A stretch of 12,294 nt of DNA from Deltaproteobacteria bacterium (GTDB taxonomy: Bacteria > Desulfobacterota > Desulfobacteria > Desulfobacterales > JAFDDL01). Each line of letters opens with the position of its first letter. The stretch's first letter is position 1. Where the stretch lies: assembly GCA_019310865.1 (NCBI GenBank), contig JAFDDL010000053.1, positions 1-12,294 of the forward strand, written 5' to 3'. This document shows, one piece after another, positions 1-5,856 of this stretch. Position numbers and translations under genes: made by a program. The notes beneath the pieces were generated by a model. It ran no database searches, was not told the origin of the DNA, and worked only from the letters and a program-made list of their open reading frames with translations.

Positions 1-380
1 TCCAACGCTTCTCCTAATTCCAGACCGTCTTCCAGCAGATCCTCGGGATTTTCTCCCTGGGCTTCGGTATCGAATTCCGGAGGTTGGGTCTCCTCGGTCA
101 GCTCAAGGACATCGCCATCGTCGATGGCGTCATCTTCCTGGTCTACCGGTGAAACCGCCTCGGTCAGTTCGAGGAAATCGTCGTCCTCGGCATCGGGCGC
201 CTGGGAGACGTCCTCCGAAAGCGTCAGGACCGGCTCTGCATCTTGCTCCGCGGTCAGTTCGAGGAAATCGCCGTCATCGGCGTTGGGCAACTGGGAGACC
301 TCTTCTGTCAGATCGATAATATCCTCATCCTCATCGGTGCTTTCGTTAAACCCATCGGCATTGTTTTTTATATCATCCAT
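1..380 (-). CDS. Acidic LELT-repeat protein, N-terminal part (runs off the left edge)
   Basis: A minus-strand frame is open from an ATG at 380 down to base 1, giving 126 complete codons with no stop; the gene continues outside the window. The start is supported by GGAGGG 7-8 bases upstream on the minus strand. The product is extremely acidic: lysine occurs only at residue 5, and no arginine is visible. It is built from imperfect repeats of a hydrophobic core with flanking acids: IIDLTEEVSQLP (from residue 21), FLELT (39), VLTLSEDVSQAP (51), FLELTEAVSP (69) and VLELTEET (91). There is no signal peptide, so the visible part is probably cytoplasmic. Proteins with DLTEEV-like repeats are, from memory, common in delta-proteobacteria, but I know no firm function. 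The acidic linker could precede a folded domain that is not visible here. Coding status is well supported by the repeat structure and RBS; function is unknown. Confidence 0.8.
   Translation of the reverse strand, partial: MDDIKNNADGFNESTDEDEDIIDLTEEVSQLPNADDGDFLELTAEQDAEPVLTLSEDVSQAPDAEDDDFLELTEAVSPVDQEDDAIDDGDVLELTEETQPPEFDTEAQGENPEDLLEDGLELGEAL
161..270. repeat. Direct repeat inside the acidic protein gene (90-base period)
   Basis: The 20-base sequence at 161-180 is repeated exactly at 251-270, and similarity continues for about 30 more bases into each copy (to about 213 and 303). A degraded third copy begins near 95. The 90-base period equals 30 residues and encodes the FLELT motif units, so the repeat reflects duplication inside the gene. 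Confidence 0.75.
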
Positions 381-409
381 ACCGTGCCCTCCATGTCCTT
401 AGAAACATA

Positions 410-429
410 CATGCATAAGCATGCATAAC
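410..429. repeat. Tandem 10-base repeat upstream of the acidic protein gene
   Basis: CATGCATAAG is followed directly by CATGCATAAC, so nine bases repeat with a 10-base (one helical turn) period. The unit contains the palindrome ATGCAT. It lies 30 bases upstream of the minus-strand start codon at 380, where a regulator could bind. No known regulator is recognised; the function is a guess. Confidence 0.35.
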
Positions 430-576
430 AATTGAAACCAACCCGTCACAGGCAAGCCCCTATAATTTTTTGGAATTCGTAGCATAGGGGTGGTTGGGTG
501 TCAAGATGCATTTGCGCGCTCTGCCTTGACGAATCGATTGCCTTTTAAAGCGCTTCGGTATAGAAAAATAAATATT

Positions 577-1338
577 ATGCGTAGATTTTTCATAGATGGT
601 CAACCCGCAATTGGCACCACCGTCCGGATTTCCGACCGGGAAGCACGCCATATGGTACGGGTTTTGCGCCTGAAGCCGGGGGATACGATTTTGCTCAACA
701 ATGAGGCCGGTCTGCAATATACGGCCCGAATCGTTGCGGCCAAGTCCGATTATGTGGAAGCTGTCGTAATGGCCTTGGAAGCCGCCCCGGTTGAATCGAT
801 TCTTGATGTCACGGTGGCGCTTGGCTTTTTAAAGGAGAAAAAAATGGACACGCTCGTGCGCCAGCTCACTGAACTGGGCACGACGCGGTTTATGCCGTTT
901 TTTGCTGAACGGTCCATCGCCCGGCCATCTGAAGATCGTTTGGCCGCGCGCTACGAACGCTGGGAGAAAATTGCCCGGGAAGCACTCAAACAATGCCGCG
1001 CAAGGCATGTGCCGGTAATACACCCTGCCGTGAGACTGGATGAGGCGATCGCATCGAGCAGGGGCAGTGACTTAAAGATCGTTTTCTGGGAAGAAGCGGT
1101 GGATCCGATTCCTGAAAATAGCGGCCTGTCGGCTTCTGGTGGCACGGTCTTTTTGATGTTAGGCCCCGAGGGTGGGTTGAGTCGGCAGGAAGTCCAAGCC
1201 GCCAAAGCGGCCGGTTTTACCGTATGCACCCTGGGCCCCCGAATTCTGAGAGCAGAAACGGCAGCGATAACCGCTTGCAGCCTGGTGCAGTATCTGTGGG
1301 GGGATTTGCGTTACCGGTCAGTTACCGAACGCCTTTAA
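577..1338 (+). CDS. rsmE: 16S rRNA (uracil(1498)-N(3))-methyltransferase RsmE
   Basis: This 253-residue protein has the usual length and layout of RsmE, which uses S-adenosylmethionine to methylate N3 of U1498 in 16S rRNA in the assembled 30S subunit. The N-terminus MRRFFID, followed by a PUA-like RNA-binding part (about residues 1-70), is typical. The SPOUT trefoil-knot domain follows, with the cofactor-binding motifs LGPEGG at 195-200 and LGPRILRAETA at 219-229 near the C-terminus. The ATG at 577 is chosen because family members begin with MRRFF. The frame stays open upstream to a GTG at 490, but that extension has no family resemblance. The ribosome site before 577 is weak. The last 21 bases overlap the convergent DUF4124 gene. 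The gene diverges from the acidic protein gene. The call is firm. Confidence 0.96.
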   Translation: MRRFFIDGQPAIGTTVRISDREARHMVRVLRLKPGDTILLNNEAGLQYTARIVAAKSDYVEAVVMALEAAPVESILDVTVALGFLKEKKMDTLVRQLTELGTTRFMPFFAERSIARPSEDRLAARYERWEKIAREALKQCRARHVPVIHPAVRLDEAIASSRGSDLKIVFWEEAVDPIPENSGLSASGGTVFLMLGPEGGLSRQEVQAAKAAGFTVCTLGPRILRAETAAITACSLVQYLWGDLRYRSVTERL

Positions 1339-1785
1339 TTTTGCTTCAATATCAGCAATCCGCTCAATTAGATGCGTTTCTTTTTCGACCAATACCTTGA
1401 TATACGCGCGATTTTTATATTTACGTTTTTTTCTTCTTTTCTGAAATCCCTTATCGTTATCCAGCGCCTGTTTTTCCTGTAGCAATGCGTGATATTCGGC
1501 CATCAGATTTTCCTTCTGGCGGCGTTTTTCGACCTGGGAAGGTTTCGTTGTGGGCATGACCACCGGGGCTGGTCGCACCGGAAATGTTGGTTGGACGGAA
1601 GCGGCGGGGTCGCTTTTATAGGATTCATGCACCGTGACGGTCGAACGTTTATCTGCAGGAATTTTAGCGAGATCGTCCGCATAATGGGGCTGGCCACGTT
1701 CATCCACGTACCGGTAAATTTCAGCATGTGCCGATCCAACCATCAGCGCCCATACAGCTGCAATACATAGGGTCCATCGTTTCAT
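1318..1785 (-). CDS. Secreted DUF4124 domain protein with basic coiled-coil tail
   Basis: This 155-residue protein starts at ATG 1785, with GGAGG five bases upstream on the minus strand; a longer in-frame start at 1842 lacks this site. A Sec signal peptide (residues 1-21, ending in SAHA) leads into EIYRYVDERGQPHYADD, the hallmark of DUF4124, a small domain found at the N-terminus of many proteobacterial periplasmic proteins and of unknown molecular role. A Pro-rich linker (about residues 60-85) follows, then a charged, probably helical coiled-coil tail (about 85-152) containing a strongly basic patch at 116-126 (KRRKKRKYKNR). The basic patch could bind an acidic envelope polymer, but this is speculation. 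The 3' end overlaps rsmE convergently, and the gene diverges from the caspase gene. The family call is good; the function is unknown. Confidence 0.85.
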   Translation of the reverse strand: MKRWTLCIAAVWALMVGSAHAEIYRYVDERGQPHYADDLAKIPADKRSTVTVHESYKSDPAASVQPTFPVRPAPVVMPTTKPSQVEKRRQKENLMAEYHALLQEKQALDNDKGFQKRRKKRKYKNRAYIKVLVEKETHLIERIADIEAKLKAFGN

Positions 1786-1823
1786 GTCGCCTCCGCAGGT
1801 ATCCATTCGGGTTCGCGCATCTC

Positions 1824-1837
1824 GAACCATTTGGTTC
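1824..1837. promoter_or_regulatory. Palindrome upstream of the DUF4124 gene, possible operator
   Basis: GAACCA and TGGTTC form perfect 6-base arms around a central TT, 39 bases upstream of the DUF4124 start codon. A TTGACA hexamer on the minus strand (1866-1871) lies further upstream, but I cannot place a convincing -10 box behind it. A second perfect palindrome, GCACCGGTGC, lies at 1872-1881. Either could be a regulator site in this divergent region; neither is matched to a known regulator. Confidence 0.25.
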
Positions 1838-1995
1838 CTCAACTACTTGCATACCGTTCTTTGTGTGTCAAGCACCGGTGCAAATTCCCCTAACAGCCCT
1901 AAATTTTTCGGTGTTTGGCCCTATTTTTACAAAATATGAGACATTGCTGGTCCGCTTTTGTTAAATTTCATCTTTCTATTCTGGCAGACAAGATT

Positions 1996-2001
1996 TATAA
2001 T
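1996..2001 (+). promoter_or_regulatory. Possible -10 box for the caspase/CsgG transcript
   Basis: A perfect TATAAT lies 43 bases upstream of the ATG at 2045, a plausible position for a sigma-70 -10 element. The hexamer 17 bases upstream, TTTCTA (1973-1978), is a poor -35 match. If the promoter is real it probably needs an activator or has low activity. Confidence 0.3.
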
Positions 2002-2044
2002 AGGTTTTATTTGGATTACACAAACCGAATCGAGGGAGGCTACC

Positions 2045-4171
2045 ATGAATACCACCCGTTTCACTCAAATTTTCACATGCCTGTCAATCAGCATCGCGTT
2101 TCTGGTGCTTTCAACGGCGCCGGCAAGCGGTGCGGCAGCATCCAAAATTCTGATCAATATCGTGGAAAAGCAGCCCGTCGCCACATCCATGGGTAGTGGA
2201 ACACAGGTCAATATTATCAATATGGGCACTCAAACCGCCGCTGAAACCACCACTGCAAATGCCGCGCTTGCAGAAACCATTCTTGCCAAACACCTGATTC
2301 AGGCCAAACGCCAGGTGGTTACGTCCGACAGCCTTGGTCCGGGGAAAAAAATATCCGGCCAAGAGGTGGCGGCGGCCAAAACGGGCAATCTTCCAAAGCT
2401 TCGGAAGGCAGCGGCGCTGAGCGACGCCCAGGTCATATTCAGCGCCGTCATTCGCACCCAAATCACCACCGGTGAGGTGGTCGGTGTGAACATGAGCACC
2501 TCCGTGACGTCCATCTCGTTCAAGCTTGTGTCGACCGCATCGGGCGATATCCTGGAAATCGACAGTAAAACCTACAAAGGCGCTGACCGGTCTCCTGAGT
2601 TGGCGACCCACGCCGCTTTTAATCAAATGGGCCGGGAGTTGTCCCAATTGATCGCTGGGAAAATGTCGGCCACTGTTTCCGATTCCGATCAAAACCTCCT
2701 GGCGCAGTATAAAAAACAATTTCAATCAAAGAAAAAAAAGCCCATGACCGTTGCAGCCGTTAATAAAACGGCCCCCACTGGGTCAGCAATGGACAAGAAA
2801 TCGAAAGCCGCTGTCGCCAAACCTAAGATTATCATCATCGAGCCGCCCATGGGCCGTGGATTTAAAACCGTGGAAAAAAGGCGTTCCATCAATGTTGAAG
2901 GCCTGGCCGTCGACCCGGTGGGTATCAAATCGATTAAAATTAACGGTAAATCCACCGAGGTGGATGATGAAGGCCGGTTCCGTTATAACATCGATTTGAA
3001 ACCGGGTGATAACCGGCTCTACATCGTCGTTATGAACGAACTGGGGGTCGTGGCCACGAAGGACATTGTTTTATCGCATCCCGAGGACAACGCGCCGCCT
3101 GAAATCATTCTCATGGAGCCCCATGTATCGAGAGGCTTTGCTGTGGTCGTTCGGGAACCGGCTGCAAAGACCAATGTGGTTGGAATGGTAAAAGATGACA
3201 GCGAAATTCTCTTTGTCCGCATCAATGGCCGGGATGTAACCTTGTCGGGGGAGGGCCGGTTTTCGGAATCGATCGCATTTAAGCCCGGACAGAATGCCAT
3301 TGTCATCGATGCCATGGACAAGCAGGGAAACCGTGGCCGAAAAGAATTTTTGCTTGCCGGCGCCGACTCCGGTGCAAAAACGGTCATTCCCCCGCCAAAG
3401 GGCCTCAAACCGGCCCTGTGGGGCCTTGCCGTCGGCGTGTCAAAATATGACAGTACCGCTGTCGATTTGAAATATGCCGATCAGGATGCCCTGAGCCTGG
3501 CCGAGTTTTTCAAGACCCAAGAAGGCAAACTCTATTCTGAGGTCAATTTCATGACGCTGATCAACGATGAGGTCACGCGCGACAGTGTCATCGAAAATAT
3601 CTCCGGACACCTGGGAAAAGCCGCTCCGGACGATGTGGTTTTCTTATTCATTGCCGGCCATGGTATCAAACACCGCCAGTCGGGCTCGTATTATTTTGTG
3701 CCCCACGACGCTGATTATAAGACGGTCCTTTCCAAGGGGCTGCGTATGTCTGATTTCGAGGAGTCGGTCAACATTCTGTCCCAGAATGTTCGAAAGATTG
3801 TCATCGCAATGGATACCTGCCATTCGGGTGCCCTGGATGTGAATATGCGAGCGACCGGAAGCGGTGAGGACCTGGCCAAAACCCTTCGGGAAGCCAGCGG
3901 CCGCTATATTCTTGCCGCGTCCAAAGCCGGGGAGGAGTCTCTGGAGGACAAGCGATTTGCATCATCTTCGAAGGTGAGCGGCCACGGGGTTTTCACATAC
4001 AGTCTCCTGGAAGGCATGTCCGGAAAGGCCAATTATGACAAAGACACCTATATCAGCCTGAACGAACTGTTTCAGTATGTCGCCAAGAAGGTGCCGCGGC
4101 TTACGGACGGCCGGCAGCACCCGTATTTTAGAACCGAAGGGACGGATATGCCATTTGTTAAGTTGAAATAG
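2045..4171 (+). CDS. Secreted caspase-like peptidase with two Ig-like domains
   Basis: This 708-residue protein starts at ATG 2045 behind GGGAGG. The upstream TTG at 1958 would bury the signal peptide and lacks an RBS. A Sec signal (about residues 1-29) is followed by an alpha/beta domain (about 30-215) resembling the envelope CsgG/FlgT/TolB-N-like group, though this resemblance is weak. Next come a Lys-rich linker (about 220-258) and two related Ig-like beta domains. These start PKIIIIEPPMGRGF (260) and PEIILMEPHVSRGF (352), each with an I-N-G-x-x-V/T...EGRF...KPG pattern. The C-terminal caspase fold (Peptidase C14, about 455-705) begins WGLAVGVSKYD and has the catalytic His539 in AGHG and Cys592 in DTCHSG, both intact. 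Such enzymes cleave after basic or acidic residues. An acidic D591 next to Cys592 is typical of Arg/Lys-specific bacterial forms, but specificity is inference. The csgG-like gene follows after 18 bases, so the two are very probably co-transcribed. Confidence 0.92.
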   Translation: MNTTRFTQIFTCLSISIAFLVLSTAPASGAAASKILINIVEKQPVATSMGSGTQVNIINMGTQTAAETTTANAALAETILAKHLIQAKRQVVTSDSLGPGKKISGQEVAAAKTGNLPKLRKAAALSDAQVIFSAVIRTQITTGEVVGVNMSTSVTSISFKLVSTASGDILEIDSKTYKGADRSPELATHAAFNQMGRELSQLIAGKMSATVSDSDQNLLAQYKKQFQSKKKKPMTVAAVNKTAPTGSAMDKKSKAAVAKPKIIIIEPPMGRGFKTVEKRRSINVEGLAVDPVGIKSIKINGKSTEVDDEGRFRYNIDLKPGDNRLYIVVMNELGVVATKDIVLSHPEDNAPPEIILMEPHVSRGFAVVVREPAAKTNVVGMVKDDSEILFVRINGRDVTLSGEGRFSESIAFKPGQNAIVIDAMDKQGNRGRKEFLLAGADSGAKTVIPPPKGLKPALWGLAVGVSKYDSTAVDLKYADQDALSLAEFFKTQEGKLYSEVNFMTLINDEVTRDSVIENISGHLGKAAPDDVVFLFIAGHGIKHRQSGSYYFVPHDADYKTVLSKGLRMSDFEESVNILSQNVRKIVIAMDTCHSGALDVNMRATGSGEDLAKTLREASGRYILAASKAGEESLEDKRFASSSKVSGHGVFTYSLLEGMSGKANYDKDTYISLNELFQYVAKKVPRLTDGRQHPYFRTEGTDMPFVKLK

Positions 4172-4189
4172 AAATTAAGGAGGTCTGCG

Positions 4190-4879
4190 TTGAAAGTTAT
4201 CAAGAAGTTATTCCTAAAAAAACTGCTGGTACTGGGGCTGATGCTGATCGTTACCGGGTGTGTGACACCGTCGGCGCCGCCGCCGGCACCGACCCCACCG
4301 CAACCCGTTGCCATCGATTGGAACCAGCTGCCCCAGTCGCCTCAAAATAAGGAGCTGGTGGCTGTCGCAGGCTTTGAGAACAAGAGCACCTATTCAGCCG
4401 ATAAACTCTGGGATACGTCCTCTCAGCTTCTATCAACCCATCTGCTGCGCTCGCGGTATTTCAGAGTGGTGGAATGGGAAAAGATGAAGCGCTTGTTTGA
4501 CTGGGACACCCTCAGCAGCGCCGGCTTGGTGAAAAGTCCCGAGAACCTGAAAAAGGCCCAGCGCATTTTATTGTGCGAATATTTTATCACCGGTTCCATT
4601 ACCTATTTCGATGTCCGGCAACACGCCCAGGTCAGCGCCATGTCCAAGCAAAAAAACATCGACACAACCATCCGTGTGGATCTGCTCTTGCAGGATGCCC
4701 GCTCCGGCGAGTATCTGGCCACAGGCAAGGGACAGCATTCTGTCAGCCAGGTTTATACCGGTGGAATGGGCGGCGGACAGACCGGCTCCTGGGACCCGGC
4801 AGCAGCGGACAACGCCCTGGATGCGGCCATTGGAAAGGCGCTTATTGAATTGATCACTCAGTTCGGTTCCGGTCGGTGA
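4190..4879 (+). CDS. CsgG-family lipoprotein
   Basis: This 229-residue lipoprotein starts at TTG 4190. The alternative start is decided by a perfect AAGGAGG (4177-4183) six bases upstream; the next ATG lies inside the signal peptide. The lipobox VTGC places the lipidated cysteine at residue 24, followed by a Pro-rich tether (PPPAPTPPQP), which suggests an outer-membrane lipoprotein facing the periplasm. The body matches the CsgG/HfaB family (PF03783): a TolB-N-like beginning LVAVAGFENKS, YFRVVEWEKM, a central ITGSITYFDV strand, and a C-terminal end DNALDAAIGKALIELI. E. coli CsgG (277 residues) forms the ring-shaped curli secretion pore. This protein is shorter, and I cannot tell whether both pore hairpins are complete. 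No curli subunit or CsgE/F gene is present, so a curli role is not implied. It follows the caspase gene and probably acts with it. Confidence 0.88.
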   Translation: MKVIKKLFLKKLLVLGLMLIVTGCVTPSAPPPAPTPPQPVAIDWNQLPQSPQNKELVAVAGFENKSTYSADKLWDTSSQLLSTHLLRSRYFRVVEWEKMKRLFDWDTLSSAGLVKSPENLKKAQRILLCEYFITGSITYFDVRQHAQVSAMSKQKNIDTTIRVDLLLQDARSGEYLATGKGQHSVSQVYTGGMGGGQTGSWDPAAADNALDAAIGKALIELITQFGSGR

Positions 4880-4899
4880 TGGGCATTTGTGGATGGGCA

Positions 4900-5598
4900 C
4901 TAGTTGGGGGCGTAAATGGTGTCGGCCTCTATCTGCTCGGCCTTGTTGAGCAGATCACCGAATTCGATTTGGATGGGACCTCGGGGAAGGGTTTTGAGCA
5001 TTTCATGGACCAGGTAGGCTACCTGTTTTTCTCGGGAGGCCCCCTCGTGGGCAAAGAAATTGAGCAGCATGTTCACCGGGTCGATTTGCCACTGGCGATG
5101 GGCCGATCGCCACTGTTCGGTCTGCCAGAGAATCTGGCCGGTGCCACAATGCTGCAGCCAGAGGGAACATGAGACAACCATGGCGTCATAGGTTCCCGAA
5201 TGAATCGCCGCAGATTGATCCACTCGGCCCCGAAGCACGGCATCGCAATTGAGCTCTCGGGCGAGCCGCTCCAGGGACACGCCGTCGAGTTGGCCGGCCA
5301 GTTGGATGCCCAATTGTTTCATGACCGAATTGACCTTGTGAATATCGATCTTTGAATATCCGCGTTCCGTCAACCGAGCGTAAACTTCCTCGTAAAGGGC
5401 CTTTTCCACATCGGGTTCCAGGCTCAGATTATCCATGGGAAGAACGGCAATGGTGCGCGGGCGCAGATCGGCAAACCGGGCATGGAGCTGCCACTCCTCT
5501 TTCATCGATCGATCCGATTCGGCGCTACCAACGGAAGCCCAAACCAGAAAAATAAAAACGATCGGCATGAAAATAATACGACTCAATCTGCATCGCAT
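4900..5598 (-). CDS. Periplasmic protein resembling GNA1162/DUF799
   Basis: This 232-residue protein starts at ATG 5598, chosen because it gives a clean Sec signal peptide (MRCRLSRIIFMPIVFIF..., cleavage near VGSA about residue 25). An in-frame ATG at 5676 would put 26 polar residues before it and has no ribosome site; the RBS before 5598 is only a loose purine run. There is no lipobox. The mature part contains RPRTIAVLPMDNLS, then LARELNCDAVLRGRVDQ and HCGTGQILWQTEQ. This order (VLP..N.S, D-A-V-L, TG..LW) resembles the GNA1162/DUF799 family and, more distantly, CsgG. GNA1162-type lipoproteins are often encoded with CsgG proteins. Its stop lies 20 bases from the csgG-like stop, convergently, so it is not in that operon. 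Family assignment is moderate and the role is unknown. Confidence 0.75.
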   Translation of the reverse strand: MRCRLSRIIFMPIVFIFLVWASVGSAESDRSMKEEWQLHARFADLRPRTIAVLPMDNLSLEPDVEKALYEEVYARLTERGYSKIDIHKVNSVMKQLGIQLAGQLDGVSLERLARELNCDAVLRGRVDQSAAIHSGTYDAMVVSCSLWLQHCGTGQILWQTEQWRSAHRQWQIDPVNMLLNFFAHEGASREKQVAYLVHEMLKTLPRGPIQIEFGDLLNKAEQIEADTIYAPN

Positions 5599-5679
5599 TG
5601 CGATAGTTCTTCCCCGATTTGACGGTGTTTTAGCGAAATTGCCCAACTGGCTAATATGTAATGTAAAATCATCCATTTC

Positions 5680-5828
5680 GCGGATATTGATATTGACATA
5701 TCACCTGGACCATATTAATCAATAGAGAACCTATGCTTAAGATACAGCATACCACACCCGATTCGTCCAGACAACCAGAGCAACGTCATACATGGCTGCC
5801 GGTCGCGGCGGTCATAAGCGGATATTGA
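5680..5828. repeat. Paired direct repeat in the divergent intergenic region
   Basis: GCGGATATTGA occurs at 5680-5690 and again at 5818-5828, 138 bases apart, within the 258-base gap between the DUF799-like gene and the exporter operon. The first copy is followed by TATTGACA, whose TTGACA (5693-5698) is a perfect -35 hexamer on the plus strand, but no good -10 follows at the right distance. The second copy lies just upstream of the exported-protein start. The pair could be a regulator site; this is unproven. The rest of the gap shows no gene. Confidence 0.3.
5746..5774 (-). promoter_or_regulatory. Possible promoter of the DUF799-like gene
   Basis: On the minus strand TTGTCT (5774-5769) and TATGCT (5751-5746) are separated by 17 bases, each matching four of six sigma-70 consensus positions. 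A start near 5739 would leave a leader of about 140 bases to the ATG at 5598. The -10 box also forms one arm of the inverted repeat TATGCT/AGCATA (5732-5737 and 5746-5751), so a regulator could overlap it. Confidence 0.25.
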
Positions 5829-5856
5829 ACTTTTAACTTTTGAAACAGGAGAGTGT

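Noticed and set aside
124..428. Plus-strand Ser-rich open frames at the left edge
   Set aside because: They are antisense to the acidic protein frame; Ser/Arg runs are the expected complement of Asp/Glu codons.
526..564. Sigma-70 promoter for rsmE (TTGACG at 526 with TATAGA at 559)
   Set aside because: The spacing is 27 bases, and the alternative TTGCCT at 538 gives 15 with a start almost at the ATG; neither is convincing.
490..576. Upstream extension of rsmE to a GTG at 490
   Set aside because: The added 29 residues do not resemble the family, whose members start MRRFF, and no ribosome site precedes the GTG.
1958..2044. Upstream TTG start for the caspase gene
   Set aside because: The ATG at 2045 has GGGAGG at proper spacing and gives a clean signal peptide; the extension contains the likely promoter and has no RBS.
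4190..4879. Curli biogenesis locus
   Set aside because: Only the CsgG family member is present; no CsgA/B-type repeats or CsgE/CsgF genes are seen.
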